From contig NZ_JAERRB010000013.1 in the NCBI RefSeq assembly GCF_016735595.1, forward strand, positions 162,544-226,543: 64,000 bases of DNA, written 5' to 3'. Source of the stretch: Chryseolinea lacunae (GTDB lineage: Bacteria > Bacteroidota > Bacteroidia > Cytophagales > Cyclobacteriaceae). Below are positions 45,244 to 55,330 of this stretch, one piece after another. Positions within the stretch are counted from its first letter, which is position 1. Each line of letters opens with the position of its first letter. The translations under genes were made by a program, and so were the position numbers. Below the pieces are notes generated by a model, which did no database searches, had not been told where the DNA came from, and saw nothing but the letters and a program-made list of their open reading frames with translations.

Positions 45244-47649
45244 TCATTCATAGCGCAGCGATTTCACCGGGTTGGCCAGCGCCGCCTTCACCGACTGCAG
45301 GCTCACCGTGAGCAGGGCAATGAGCGTGGTCACCACCGCCGACACCACAAAAATCCAATAGCTGATATCAATCCTGAACGCGAAGGTATGCAGCCACTTG
45401 TTCATAAAGAAAACCACCAGCGGCACAGCAATCACGTTGGCAATAACGACCAGCTTCAAAAAATCTTTCGACAACAACAGGAAAATGTTTGGCACCGACG
45501 ACCCCAGCACCTTGCGGATTCCAATTTCCTTTGTGCGCTGCGACGCCGTGAACGACGCCAACCCAAACAAACCCAGCGACGCTACCAGAATGGCCAGCAA
45601 CGCAAAGAAACCAAACACCTGCCCAAACTGCTGGTCGGCTTTGTATTGCCGCTGAAAGAAGGTGTCGAGGAAAAAATAGTGAAAGGGATTTTCGGGAAAC
45701 TGCTGCGTATATTTTTCTTCGATGAAGGCGAGCGTTTGTTCAACATTCTTTGCCTCCACTTTAATGCTGTAGTAGGAATGGTTTCGCGGCGCCAGCGAAA
45801 ATGCCGTCTGGCGGAAGTCGCTCTTCAACCCCTCCTGGTGATAGTTGTCTACCACACCCACCACCGTCAGCGTGTCGCCGCCAATCGAGACCTGCCCTCC
45901 CACGGCACCTTCGGGTGAGTTAAAGCCCAGCAGTTCAATGGCCTTCCGGTTCAGCACCACGCTGCTGCTATCGGCCGTGAACGCGCGCGAAAAAATGCGA
46001 CCGGCCAGCACTTTGTTTTTATACGTATCAAAAAAATCGTGATCAATGCCCATGCGATACATGCCAATGCTGGCAACTTCCTGGTCGGTGCCAATGCGCT
46101 TGCTGCCGTTGGTCCAATAGATGAGGTTGCCCGGCACTTCCGACGACGCCGTCATGAACTGCACCGAAGGGTGATTAAGAATTTCGGTTTTCAACGCATC
46201 ATATTGCGACGAATATAGCCTGGCGTTGGGCACCACACCCGGCGCATCAATCACCACCATCTGCTCAATGTCAATGCCCAGGTCGCGGTGCTGCATAAAT
46301 TGCAGTTGCCTGTACACAATCAACGTTCCGGCAATGAGCGCCACCGACGCCACAAATTGCGTTATCACCAAAACCTTGCGCAGCATCAGGCCTTCGCGTG
46401 TTCCCTTCATAGAACCTTTCAACACCCGCGCAGGCTGATAGGCCGACAACACCACGGCCGGATACAACCCCGACAACACCGAGCCCGCCACAAACAACGC
46501 GGCAGCCGCCAGCCACAAATACGGATCAACAAGAATGCTGGTGGTCAACGCTTTTCCCGACAAGGCATTAAACACGGGAATGGCAGCGCTCATCATGGCG
46601 ATGGCACACACCACGGCGGCAAAGTTCACCATCAATGCTTCGGCAATAAACTGGCCCATCAGCTGGGTGCGTCCTGCACCAATGGCCTTGCGCACGCCCA
46701 CTTCTTTGGCGCGCTCCACGGCCCGCGCCGTGGCCAGGTTAATGTAGTTGACCCACGCAATCACCAGGATGAAGAATGCGATGATGGAAAGAAAATAGAC
46801 AGACCTGCCGTTGCCGTTCACGCGGGCTTCCTGCAACAGGTCGGAGTTCAAATGGATGTCGGGCAAATGCTGCAACACAAACTTCACTTTCTTGTCGTCG
46901 CCTTCCGGACCATACTTCTTCACGAGGGCGGGCAGTTTGGCTTCGAGCGCGGCGGCATTGGCGTTGGGCTTCAGCAAAATGTAGGTATAGAAATCATACC
47001 ATCCCCACGCCTCTTCCACGTCTTTGCCAAAATGTTTCACCAGGGTGGGATACGAAAGCAGGAAAGAAAATTTGAGGTGCGAGTTTTCGGGCGAGCGCAT
47101 CACGCCGGTAATTTCATATTCTTCTTCGGTGCCAAACCGGATGCGTTTGCCCATGGGATCGGCCTCGCCAAAATATTTGCGCGCCGTTTCTTCTTCCACC
47201 ACGGCGGTGTTGACTTCTTTCAGGGCCGTGTTCCGGTCGCCCTTCAGCAGGGGGTACGAAAAGACGTCGAAGAAACTTTGCTCCACGCTAAAAAGATTGT
47301 CTTCCTTAATGGCCGTGTCTTCATAGCGAACCACACCGCCACCATAGCGCAGATATAACCTGCAGGCCTTGTCCACTTCAGGATAGTCGGCTAGCAACGC
47401 CGGCGCCACTTTCGGAAACGTGGTGGCGCATTGCATCACCAGCTCGCCCTCGCGATAGCGATCAAACTCTACGCGATAGATGTTTTCCTTGTGCGTATGA
47501 AAGTCGTCATAGCTAAACTCGTCCTTCACATATTGCATAATGAGCAGGCTGGCGGCAAGGCCGATAGAAAGGCCCACGATGTTCAATAGCGAGAAGCCCT
47601 TGCGTCGGGAGATGTTGCGCAAGGTTGTGAGGATGTAGTTTTTAAGCAT
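45244..47649 (-). CDS. FtsX/MacB-like ABC permease (paralogue 2)
   Basis: 801 residues from the ATG at 47649 ('MLKNYILTTLRNISRRKGFSLLNIVGLSIGLAASLLIMQYV'). It has the same two-repeat architecture and the same length as the neighbour at 42751. The matching landmarks are 'INLATARAVERAKEVGVRKAIGAGRTQLMGQFIAEAL' and 'TASQRTKEIGIRKVLGSSVPNIFLLLSKDFLKLVVIANVIAVP'. Both end in 'AANPVKSLRYE'-type tails. The pair arose by tandem duplication. Substrate unknown; family members export peptides or lipids or act in stress sensing. Confidence 0.9.
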   Translation of the reverse strand: MLKNYILTTLRNISRRKGFSLLNIVGLSIGLAASLLIMQYVKDEFSYDDFHTHKENIYRVEFDRYREGELVMQCATTFPKVAPALLADYPEVDKACRLYLRYGGGVVRYEDTAIKEDNLFSVEQSFFDVFSYPLLKGDRNTALKEVNTAVVEEETARKYFGEADPMGKRIRFGTEEEYEITGVMRSPENSHLKFSFLLSYPTLVKHFGKDVEEAWGWYDFYTYILLKPNANAAALEAKLPALVKKYGPEGDDKKVKFVLQHLPDIHLNSDLLQEARVNGNGRSVYFLSIIAFFILVIAWVNYINLATARAVERAKEVGVRKAIGAGRTQLMGQFIAEALMVNFAAVVCAIAMMSAAIPVFNALSGKALTTSILVDPYLWLAAAALFVAGSVLSGLYPAVVLSAYQPARVLKGSMKGTREGLMLRKVLVITQFVASVALIAGTLIVYRQLQFMQHRDLGIDIEQMVVIDAPGVVPNARLYSSQYDALKTEILNHPSVQFMTASSEVPGNLIYWTNGSKRIGTDQEVASIGMYRMGIDHDFFDTYKNKVLAGRIFSRAFTADSSSVVLNRKAIELLGFNSPEGAVGGQVSIGGDTLTVVGVVDNYHQEGLKSDFRQTAFSLAPRNHSYYSIKVEAKNVEQTLAFIEEKYTQQFPENPFHYFFLDTFFQRQYKADQQFGQVFGFFALLAILVASLGLFGLASFTASQRTKEIGIRKVLGSSVPNIFLLLSKDFLKLVVIANVIAVPLVVFFMNKWLHTFAFRIDISYWIFVVSAVVTTLIALLTVSLQSVKAALANPVKSLRYE

Positions 47650-47815
47650 AGGTAAACCGGTTTGGCCAAGGCAATCACAATCACAGTGCCACGAAGGCAA
47701 TGTGGCCATTGGTGCATGCTATGCGGGTTTTGGATGCGTGGCCGCTATTGGAGCGTATAGAATCGAACGAAAACGTCCGGGCCCGGACATACCGCGGGGC
47801 GCGTGAGGTGGGCTT

Positions 47816-49255
47816 TTAAAGGCGCCGGTTGTTTTCCAGTTTCCGGTTAATGGTGCGGATCACTTCGTCAAGTTCGTTGGCGGCATTTTCGAGACGGGCC
47901 AGAATTTCTTCACGGTCCTGGTCAAGCTCTTTCAGCTTGGCCAGTTCCACCAGACCCAGAATGCGGGCCAGTGGTCCGCGCACTTCGTGGGCCGTGAAGA
48001 AGGCATATTCAATAAGTTTTTGGTTCTGCTGTTTTATCTCCTCCGTCCGCTCCTGCACCATCGACTCGAGGTTGGCGTTTATCTTGTTGATGTCGGCATT
48101 CAACTTCAGCAACGCTTCCTTGGCCTGGTGGTTGGTCTTGTTCAGGTTGTAGAGCTTATAACCAAAAATGATGGAGAGAATCAGGATGAGCGTCACGCCC
48201 GAGATGGCCACATATTGCCGCCTGATCTGCAAGCGCTGAAAGCCCAGCTCCTGCTCTTTCTTGTCGAAGTCATAGAGCATTTGCAACGAGGCGATCTGCT
48301 GCGACTTCTGCATGTCGTAGATGCGGCGTTCCAGGTCGTTGGCGGTGTTGGTAAAATGCAGGGCCGAGTCAAGGTTGCCGGTGGTGGTGAAATATTCGGC
48401 CATGGCGCGTTGCGTTTCCATTTCGCTGGTACGGCTTTCGTTGGCGCGGGCCAGCACCAGGGCCTTGCGCAAATAGCGATACGACGAATCGAATTGTTGT
48501 GCACTCAGAAAGAGTTTGCCCAATTGTTTATAGCCCACCACCGTCTGCGAAATGTCGTGTGTGAGCCGCGCATAACGAATGGCATCGTAGTAGTTGACCG
48601 AAGCAAACGGAAAGTTTTTTTGCAACGCATACACGTTGCCGATCTGCAACAGCGCATGGCTGGTGCGCCAGTCGTCGCCCAGGTTCTGGTAGCGGCGCAG
48701 GGCGTCTTTGCAATATTGCAGGGCCACGTCATACTGCTCCAGGTGTGCGTAGTATTCTCCCATCGCCAGAAACGATGTGGCCACGCCCAGGCTGTCGCCA
48801 ATCTCCCGCTTCAGGCGCAGCGAGCGTTGGGTCAGTTCAAGCACGCGCGCATAATCCTTGCGTGCCATAAACGTCATCACAATGTTGTTGAGCACTTTCG
48901 ATTGCCCGCTCTTGTCTTCCAGGGCATCGTAGAGCTTCAGCGAAGCATAGGCATATTCAATAGACTTGTCGTGCTCGCCACGCTGATAGAAAATGAGTGC
49001 CAACACTTTATAGCCTTCGGCAAGACCACGCTGATAGTGGTTGCCTTGTGCAAGGCGAATGGCCTCGGTCACAAACTTCTCGGCTTCGGTGGCCGACACG
49101 GTGGTATAGGAAAAGGCGAGCTTGTTCAGCACATCGATGCGGGGCGCGCCGTTTTTCATTTGCGGCAACACCTTCAGCAGCGAATCGATTTTTTGCGGCT
49201 GGGCACATACCATAGTGGCCACTGTGCAGAGCACGGCAACACGGGTAAAATGCAA
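47816..49255 (-). CDS. TPR sensor protein with HisKA-like helix but no ATPase domain
   Basis: About 479 residues from a TTG at 49255, chosen because 'HFTRVAVLCTVATMVCAQ' makes a signal peptide; no ATG fits. A periplasmic TPR array follows (about 60-310, repeats such as 'AEGYKVLALIFYQRGEHDKSIEYAYASLKLYDAL' and 'HALLQIGNVYALQKNFPFASVNYYDAIRYARL'). Next come one membrane helix 'YVAISGVTLILILSIIFGYKLYNL', a coiled coil, and an H-box-like helix 'FFTAHEVRGPLARILGLVELAKL' with His423. The protein then ends in 'TINRKLENNRRL' with no HATPase_c domain. It may act as a phosphotransfer or dimerisation partner for another kinase. The stop is clean. Confidence 0.8.
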   Translation of the reverse strand: MHFTRVAVLCTVATMVCAQPQKIDSLLKVLPQMKNGAPRIDVLNKLAFSYTTVSATEAEKFVTEAIRLAQGNHYQRGLAEGYKVLALIFYQRGEHDKSIEYAYASLKLYDALEDKSGQSKVLNNIVMTFMARKDYARVLELTQRSLRLKREIGDSLGVATSFLAMGEYYAHLEQYDVALQYCKDALRRYQNLGDDWRTSHALLQIGNVYALQKNFPFASVNYYDAIRYARLTHDISQTVVGYKQLGKLFLSAQQFDSSYRYLRKALVLARANESRTSEMETQRAMAEYFTTTGNLDSALHFTNTANDLERRIYDMQKSQQIASLQMLYDFDKKEQELGFQRLQIRRQYVAISGVTLILILSIIFGYKLYNLNKTNHQAKEALLKLNADINKINANLESMVQERTEEIKQQNQKLIEYAFFTAHEVRGPLARILGLVELAKLKELDQDREEILARLENAANELDEVIRTINRKLENNRRL

Positions 49256-49302
49256 AATGGTCCTTATGTAAAAGCCTTCTAAAAACAAGCCCCAAAGATA
49301 CG

Positions 49303-50259
49303 CTAAAATAGGGCTTTTGCTATCCTGTAGATTGGGTCCGATTTTCCCATCGTGTAATAATGAAGCGTTGGCACACCTTTTTTCATCAGTTCTTTCGATT
49401 GCTGAATGGTCCACTCAATGCCCACTTCTTTCACGGCATGATTGTCTTTACACTCGTCTACAGCATCCGACAAACCTTCGGGTATGTCGATGTTGAATGT
49501 TTTGCTGAGGATGTTCAGCTGCCCCTTGGTGGTTAACGGCTTGATGCCCGGAATGATAGGCACATTGATGCCCGCCTCGCGGCATTTGTCCACAAACTCA
49601 AAATACTTCGAGTTGTCAAAAAACATCTGCGTCACAATATATTTGGCACCCAGATCCACTTTCAACTTCAGGTATTTGAGGTCGCTTTTCAGGTTTGGAG
49701 CCATGTAATGTTTTTCGGGATAACCCGCCACGCCAATGCAAAAATCTGTGGGCGCAGCGTGCTGAAGCTCGTCGTCCAGGTAGATGCCGGAGTTCATTTT
49801 GGTTACTTGTTGCAACAACTCCGATGCATACATATAACCATCCGGATCGGGCACAAAGCGTGGTTCGGTTTTGATGGGGTCGCCCTGCAACACCAGCACG
49901 TTGTCTATGCCCAGAAAGTCGAGGTCAATGAGCGCGTTCTCGGTTTCTTCGCGGCTAAAGCCACCACAAATAATGTGGGGCACGGTGTCTACCTTATAAT
50001 GATTTTGAATGGCGGCACATATCCCTACCGTGCCGGGGCGCTTGCGCGTGGAACGTTTCTCGAGCAATCCATTTTCTTTTTTCTTATACACATATTCCTC
50101 GCGATGATAGGTCACATCGATGAAGGGCGGCTTGAACTCCATCAACGGATCGATGTTCTGAAAAAGGCTCTTGATGTTTTCGCCTTTCAAAGGCGGAAGT
50201 ATTTCGATGGTGAATAACGTTTTGCCGTTGGCGTTTGCGATGTGCTCGGTGACTTTCAT
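49303..50259 (-). CDS. metF: Methylenetetrahydrofolate reductase
   Basis: 318 residues of the MetF TIM barrel: 'TLFTIEILPPLKGENI' (catalytic Glu region), 'FIDVTYHREEY', 'VPHIICGGFSREETENALIDLDFLGIDNVLVLQGDP', 'FCIGVAGYPEKHYMAPNLKSDLKYLKLKVDLGAKYIVTQMFFDNSKYFEFVDKCREAGINVPIIPGIKP'. It reduces 5,10-methylene-THF to 5-methyl-THF, the methyl donor for the methionine synthase encoded just upstream. It is the third gene of the metH-N, metH-C, metF unit under the SAM riboswitch (59-bp gap). Confidence 0.95.
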   Translation of the reverse strand: MKVTEHIANANGKTLFTIEILPPLKGENIKSLFQNIDPLMEFKPPFIDVTYHREEYVYKKKENGLLEKRSTRKRPGTVGICAAIQNHYKVDTVPHIICGGFSREETENALIDLDFLGIDNVLVLQGDPIKTEPRFVPDPDGYMYASELLQQVTKMNSGIYLDDELQHAAPTDFCIGVAGYPEKHYMAPNLKSDLKYLKLKVDLGAKYIVTQMFFDNSKYFEFVDKCREAGINVPIIPGIKPLTTKGQLNILSKTFNIDIPEGLSDAVDECKDNHAVKEVGIEWTIQQSKELMKKGVPTLHYYTMGKSDPIYRIAKALF

Positions 50260-50317
50260 TTAGGATGCGTGTTAAGAAAGGGTTAAAGGTTCTATAGACA
50301 ATGTTTTAAAGGCTCGC

Positions 50318-52999
50318 TCAGATGTCGTAGCTGAGATTGGGCGACAACCATTTTTCAATTTCAGCCACGGGCATGTTCTTGCGTTTGGCGTAGTCTTCTA
50401 CCTGGTCTTTTTCAATCTTGCCCAGCCCGAAATATTTCGACGCCGGGTTTGCAAAATAGAAACCACTCACCGCCGCGCCGGGATACATGGCATACGACTC
50501 CGTTAGGTTGATGCCCACCTTTTCGGCTTGCAACAAATCGAACAACAGGCGCTTCTCCGTGTGATCGGGACAGGCCGGATAGCCCGGTGCCGGGCGAATG
50601 CCCGCATAGGCTTCGTCAATAAGTTGTTCGTTGGTCAGCGCTTCGTCAGACGCATAGCCCCACAGTTCTTTGCGCACTTTCAAGTGAAGACATTCGGCAA
50701 AGGCTTCGGCAAGGCGATCGGCCAATGCTTTGGCCATAATTTCCGAATAGTCGTCCTGGTCGGCCTTGTGTTCGGCCACCCACTCGTCCAGACCCAGCCC
50801 GGCTGTGACGGCAAACATGCCGAAGTAGTCCTGGCCGCGCTCGGGCGAAATGAAATCGGAGAGACAGAAGTTCGGAAGGTTCGCCGCCTTCTTGTTCTGC
50901 TGGCGCAGAAAGTGGAAAGTAGCAAACGGTTTGTCCTGGCCTTGTTCTTCAAACAAATGCACATCGTCTACGTCGCTCACCGCCGGGTAGATGGCAATGA
51001 CGCCACTGGCCTTCAGCGTTTTGTTTTTGATGAGCGTATCGAGCATGCTGTTGGCATCGTTGAAAAGCTTTTGTGCTTCCACACCCACCACCGAATCGGT
51101 GAGGATGCCCGGATAGCGACCGGCCAGCATCCACGTCTGAAAGAACGGTGTCCAGTCAATAAACTCGCGGATCTCTTCCAGCGGATAGTCCACAATTTCT
51201 TTGCGGCCAATAAACGTGGGCTTGGTGAATTTCGCCTCGGCCCAGTTCACTTTTGTTTTATTGCTGCGTGCCTCGGCAAGCGGAATGTAGTTTTTGGTTT
51301 GCTTACGGTTTTCGTGTTCCGTGCGCATGGTGGCATATTCTTTCTTGAAGCGTGCCTTGGCCGTGGCGTTGGTCTGCTTGCTGATGAGCTCGCTGGCCAC
51401 GGGCACCGAACGCGACGCGTCCAGCACGTGCACCACGGGGCCGTCATAGACCGGATCTATTTTCACGGCGGTGTGAATACGCGACGTGGTTGCACCACCA
51501 ATCAGCAACGGCATCACAAACTTCTCGCGTTGCATTTCTTTGGCCACATACACCATCTCGTCCAGCGACGGGGTGATCAGGCCGCTAAGACCAATCACAT
51601 CCACCTTCTCGCGCTTGGCGGCTTCAATAATTTTTTCGGGGGGCACCATCACGCCCAGGTCCACCACGTCATAGTTGTTGCAGGCCAGCACCACGCCCAC
51701 AATGTTTTTGCCGATGTCGTGCACATCGCCTTTCACGGTGGCCATCAAAATTCTGGCGGTGGGTTGGTGCGAGGTGCCGCTCAGGCGCTTTTCTTCTTCG
51801 AGGAAGGGTGTGAGGTAGGCCACAGATTTTTTCATCACACGGGCGCTCTTCACCACCTGGGGAAGAAACATCTTGCCGGCGCCAAACAAATCGCCCACCA
51901 CGTTCATGCCCGACATGAGCGGGCCTTCAATCACAAACAGCGGACGGCCATATTTCTGGCGAGCCTCTTCCGTGTCAACATCTATGAAGTCGATAATGCC
52001 TTTCACCAGCGCGTGCGTGAGGCGCTCTTCCACAGAGCCCTTGCGCCATTCATCGTCGGTCTTCTTTTCTTTGGTGGCGCCTTTAAACGTCTCGGCAAAT
52101 TCCAGCAGGCGTTCCGTGGCATCTTCGCGACGGTTCAGCAGCACGTCTTCCACGCGCTCCAGCAGGTTCTTGTCAATGTCGTCATATACCTCCAGCATGG
52201 TGGGGTTCACAATGCCCATGTCCATGCCGTGCTGAATGGCGTGATAGAGAAACGCCGAGTGCATGGCCTCGCGCACCTTCTGGTTTCCGCGGAAGCTAAA
52301 CGACACGTTGCTCACCCCGCCGCTCACGTGCGCGTGCGGCAGGTTTTCGCGAATCCACTTGGTGGCGTTAAAGAAGTCGATGGCATAGTTTCTATGCTCG
52401 TCGATGCCCGTGGCCACGGGAAAAATATTGGGATCGAAAATAATGTCTTCGGGAGGAAAGCCCACCTCGTTCACCAGAATGTCGTAGGCGCGCTTGCAAA
52501 TGGTGATGCGTCGCTCGTAGGTGTCGGCCTGGCCCAGTTCGTCAAACGCCATCACCACCACGGCGGCGCCATAGCGCTTCACCAGTTTGGCCTGGCGCAC
52601 AAACTCGGGAATGCCCGCCTTCATGCTAATGGAGTTCACAATGCCCTTGCCCTGAATGCACTTGAGCCCGGCTTCAATCACATCCCACTTCGACGAGTCT
52701 ATCATCACGGGAATGCGCGATATTTCGGGCTCGGCTGCCATCAGGTTCAGATACTTCACCATGGCCGCCTGCGAGTCCAGCATGCCTTCGTCCATGTTCA
52801 CGTCAATCACCTGGGCGCCACCGCGCACCTGGTCGAGGGCCACTTCCAGGGCCTCGTCAAATTTGTCTTCCTTAATGAATTTGAGAAACTTCGCGGAGCC
52901 CGTAACGTTGGTCCGCTCGCCGATGTTGACAAAGTTCGATAGCGGCGTGATCTCAATGGCTTCGAGGCCACTTAACTTCAATATCTGATCCATAGACAA
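50318..52999 (-). CDS. metH: Cobalamin-dependent methionine synthase, C-terminal subunit
   Basis: 893 residues carrying the last three modules of MetH. The pterin-binding DHPS-like domain (about 1-290) has '[17 protein letters not shown]' and '[15 protein letters not shown]'. The B12 cap and Rossmann domain (about 310-560) has the cobalt-ligand motif '[33 protein letters not shown]' (DxHxxG). The SAM-dependent reactivation domain (about 600-893) ends with '[19 protein letters not shown]' and '[20 protein letters not shown]'. The homocysteine-binding module is missing because it is encoded by the preceding gene, 81 bp upstream. Confidence 0.95.
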   Translation of the reverse strand: MSMDQILKLSGLEAIEITPLSNFVNIGERTNVTGSAKFLKFIKEDKFDEALEVALDQVRGGAQVIDVNMDEGMLDSQAAMVKYLNLMAAEPEISRIPVMIDSSKWDVIEAGLKCIQGKGIVNSISMKAGIPEFVRQAKLVKRYGAAVVVMAFDELGQADTYERRITICKRAYDILVNEVGFPPEDIIFDPNIFPVATGIDEHRNYAIDFFNATKWIRENLPHAHVSGGVSNVSFSFRGNQKVREAMHSAFLYHAIQHGMDMGIVNPTMLEVYDDIDKNLLERVEDVLLNRREDATERLLEFAETFKGATKEKKTDDEWRKGSVEERLTHALVKGIIDFIDVDTEEARQKYGRPLFVIEGPLMSGMNVVGDLFGAGKMFLPQVVKSARVMKKSVAYLTPFLEEEKRLSGTSHQPTARILMATVKGDVHDIGKNIVGVVLACNNYDVVDLGVMVPPEKIIEAAKREKVDVIGLSGLITPSLDEMVYVAKEMQREKFVMPLLIGGATTSRIHTAVKIDPVYDGPVVHVLDASRSVPVASELISKQTNATAKARFKKEYATMRTEHENRKQTKNYIPLAEARSNKTKVNWAEAKFTKPTFIGRKEIVDYPLEEIREFIDWTPFFQTWMLAGRYPGILTDSVVGVEAQKLFNDANSMLDTLIKNKTLKASGVIAIYPAVSDVDDVHLFEEQGQDKPFATFHFLRQQNKKAANLPNFCLSDFISPERGQDYFGMFAVTAGLGLDEWVAEHKADQDDYSEIMAKALADRLAEAFAECLHLKVRKELWGYASDEALTNEQLIDEAYAGIRPAPGYPACPDHTEKRLLFDLLQAEKVGINLTESYAMYPGAAVSGFYFANPASKYFGLGKIEKDQVEDYAKRKNMPVAEIEKWLSPNLSYDI

Positions 53000-53080
53000 G
53001 GGTTCTTGATTTACGTGTGTTGTGTGAACGAGTGTATGCCGACAGGGCGTGTTTTGTAATCCAATTCAATCAAAAAAAAA

Positions 53081-54088
53081 CTAGCTGGCTTCCTTCAGGC
53101 GTTCGCGCTTGCGTGGCGAATATTTCGCCGCCATCACCGCGATGCTTCGAATGTGATCGGGCGTGGAGCCGCAGCAGCCACCCACAATGTTCACCAGCCC
53201 TTCTTTCAGATATTCTTCCACTTCGGCGGCCATCTCCGTAGGGGTCTGGTCGTAGTGACCAAACTCGTTGGGCAAGCCGGCGTTGGGATAGGCGCTCACA
53301 AAGAACGGCGCCTTCTCGTCGAGCACTTTCAGATAGGGACGAAGCGCCGAGGCCCCCATGGCACAGTTCAACCCAATGCTAAGCAACGGCACGTGCGACA
53401 CCGAAATCAGGAAGGCGTCGGCCGTTTGGCCCGACAAGATTCTTCCGCTGGCGTCGGTAATGGTGCCCGACACCATCACGGGAATGGTGCGGCCTATTTC
53501 GTCGAACAATTCCTGTATGGCAAACAAGGCAGCCTTCACGTTGAGCGTGTCGGTGATAGTTTCCAGCAACAGCAGGTCTGCACCTCCGTCTATGAGGCCC
53601 TTGGCCTGCTCCTTGAAGGCGCCAGCAAGCTGATCGAAGTTGATGGCGCGATAGCCGGGGTTGTTCACATCGGGCGACATGGACGCCAGCTTGGTGGTGG
53701 GGCCCATAGAGCCAGCCACAAAGCGGGGCTTGTGGGGTTCTTTCAAGGTGAACTCGGTGGCTACCTCCTTGGCAATTTTTGCCGACTGATAGTTGATTTC
53801 ATACACCAGAAACTCCAGGTGATAGTCGGCCTGGGCCACCCACGTGCTGCCAAAGGTGTTGGTTTCGATGATGTCGGAACCGGCTTCAAAATATTGGCGG
53901 TGAATTTCTTTAATGATGTCGGGCCGCGTAATGCTCAGCAGGTCGTTGTTGCCTTTGAGCGGATGCGGATGGTCTTTCAGTTGTTCGTTCCGAAAGTCCT
54001 TCTCCTCCAGGTTGTGTCGCTGAATCATAGTTCCCATGGCGCCGTCAAGCACCATGATGCGTTCTTTCAAGATGTCTTCGATTTTCAT
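53081..54088 (-). CDS. metH: Methionine synthase N-terminal homocysteine-binding subunit
   Basis: 335 residues covering only the first MetH barrel (S-methyltransferase domain): 'KERIMVLDGAMGTMIQRHNLEEKDFR', 'GSDIIETNTFGSTWVAQADY', the zinc Cys in 'LLSIGLNCAMGASALRPYL' and the Cys pair in 'LVNIVGGCCGSTPDHIRSIA'. Together with the next gene it reconstitutes MetH, which moves the methyl group from 5-methyl-THF via cobalamin to homocysteine. The split sits exactly at the domain boundary, as is common in this phylum. Its start is preceded by AAGGGAGG, unusually strong for Bacteroidota, just 3' of the riboswitch. Confidence 0.93.
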   Translation of the reverse strand: MKIEDILKERIMVLDGAMGTMIQRHNLEEKDFRNEQLKDHPHPLKGNNDLLSITRPDIIKEIHRQYFEAGSDIIETNTFGSTWVAQADYHLEFLVYEINYQSAKIAKEVATEFTLKEPHKPRFVAGSMGPTTKLASMSPDVNNPGYRAINFDQLAGAFKEQAKGLIDGGADLLLLETITDTLNVKAALFAIQELFDEIGRTIPVMVSGTITDASGRILSGQTADAFLISVSHVPLLSIGLNCAMGASALRPYLKVLDEKAPFFVSAYPNAGLPNEFGHYDQTPTEMAAEVEEYLKEGLVNIVGGCCGSTPDHIRSIAVMAAKYSPRKRERLKEAS

Positions 54089-54114
54089 AAAGCCCTCCCT
54101 TAGTAAGTTGTTGT

Positions 54115-54265
54115 GCCTATCCAGAGAGCCCGTGAGGTGGGTTTACTTATCTTTTCCCGACCGCAGATGCGTCGGAAAGGGATTTAGCACAACATTCCGG
54201 TTTCGATTTCGGAATAGGATGCTAAGACGTCGTCGGGCCCGTTCCCTCGGTCTTTCTGGATAAGC
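54115..54265 (-). promoter_or_regulatory. SAM-I (S box) riboswitch
   Basis: Read on the minus strand, it starts GCTTATCCAGA (54265-54255) and ends TCTGGATAGGC (54125-54115), which pair as helix P1. Between them lie the core words of the S box: CCGAGGGAACGGGCCC, CTTAGCATCC, GTGCTAAATCCC and GAAAAGATAAG, in the right order and spacing. It sits 27 bp before the split metH operon. High SAM would be expected to lower expression. No clear terminator hairpin follows, and the strong AAGGGAGG right after P1 hints at control of translation. Confidence 0.92.
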
Positions 54266-54327
54266 AATGCAAAGAAAAACAATAAGTGCTTAAAATAAAA
54301 AGCCAATAGCTTAATTTTGAGCTGATA

Positions 54328-55224
54328 ATGAAACTAGCCGCCATCGACATTGGTTCCAACGCGATCCGTTTTCAGGTTTCGACCGCGTTAGACAACTCGC
54401 CCACCCTCCTGTTCAAGAAGCTGGAATATGTTCGCTTCCCCCTTCGCCTGGGCCACGACGTGTTCACCACCGGCCGCATAAGCGACAAAAGCGTGGCCAA
54501 GTTCAAGAAGCTGATGACCGCCTTCAAGCTGCTGGTGGAGTTATACGAAGTGGACGACTATATGTTTTGCGCCACCTCGGCCATGCGCGAATCCGAAAAC
54601 GGCAGCGACCTGGCCCGCGACCTCCAGGAAGAGCTGGGCATCACCATCCACATCATAGACGGCAACCGCGAGGCCGAACTCATCAACCGCGCCATCCACT
54701 CCTTCCTCACTGAAAAAACGTACCTGCACATAGACGTGGGCGGCGGCAGCACCGAGCTAAACCTCTATGTGGCTGGCAAAAAGATAAAGACCCGCTCGTT
54801 CAAGATCGGCTCCGTGCGCGTGCTCGAAAACAACGACTCGCCCGCCATGTGGCAAGACATGGAACACTGGGTGAAAGACAACATCAAGAAGTCATACGGC
54901 AAAGTAACCGCCGTGGGCACCGGCGGCAACATCAGCAAGATCTTCGACCTCGCCAAGATGAAACCCGGCAAGACGATCAGTTTGCAAAAGGTGAAAGAGA
55001 TCCGCAAAATGGTAGAGAGCTACACCCTCGAAGAGCGCATCTACAAACTCCAAATGAACCCCGACCGCGCCGACGTCATCATCCCGGCCAGCGACATCTA
55101 CACCAAAGCCATGGAGTGGGCCAACGCCAACGCCATACTGGTGCCCGAGGTTGGTTTGAAAGATGGGATTATGATGTACTTGTATGAGAAGAACAAGTCG
55201 CAGCATAAGATAGAATTCAAATAG
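54328..55224 (+). CDS. Ppx/GppA-type exopolyphosphatase
   Basis: 298 residues of the ASKHA fold. Phosphate-1 motif 'LAAIDIGSNAIRFQVS' (about 3-18), 'VDDYMFCATSAMRESENG' and 'IDGNREAELINRAIHSF' in the middle, phosphate-2 motif 'HIDVGGGSTELNLYVAGK' (about 133-150) and 'VTAVGTGGNISKIFDLAKM' as the adenosine-like motif. At about 300 aa it has only the two core domains, like short Ppx/GppA proteins that hydrolyse polyphosphate or pppGpp. Divergent from the methionine operon. Confidence 0.9.
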   Translation: MKLAAIDIGSNAIRFQVSTALDNSPTLLFKKLEYVRFPLRLGHDVFTTGRISDKSVAKFKKLMTAFKLLVELYEVDDYMFCATSAMRESENGSDLARDLQEELGITIHIIDGNREAELINRAIHSFLTEKTYLHIDVGGGSTELNLYVAGKKIKTRSFKIGSVRVLENNDSPAMWQDMEHWVKDNIKKSYGKVTAVGTGGNISKIFDLAKMKPGKTISLQKVKEIRKMVESYTLEERIYKLQMNPDRADVIIPASDIYTKAMEWANANAILVPEVGLKDGIMMYLYEKNKSQHKIEFK

Positions 55225-55330
55225 CCAAGGGCACGGAAAAACCACGCCCAGTCGTTGCCTCCAAAGCGCTCCCATTGTTCATGCGTATTTTAATTTTGTT
55301 CCATGGCGCGTCCTCGACCTGTAGGTCGCT

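Noticed and set aside
50528..52942. 804-codon open frame on the + strand
   Set aside because: Antisense shadow of the metH C-terminal subunit gene, whose motifs are unmistakable on the other strand.
50318..54088. metH broken by mutation
   Set aside because: The two genes divide exactly between domains, each has its own start and stop and an 81-bp spacer; split metH is a normal arrangement in this phylum.
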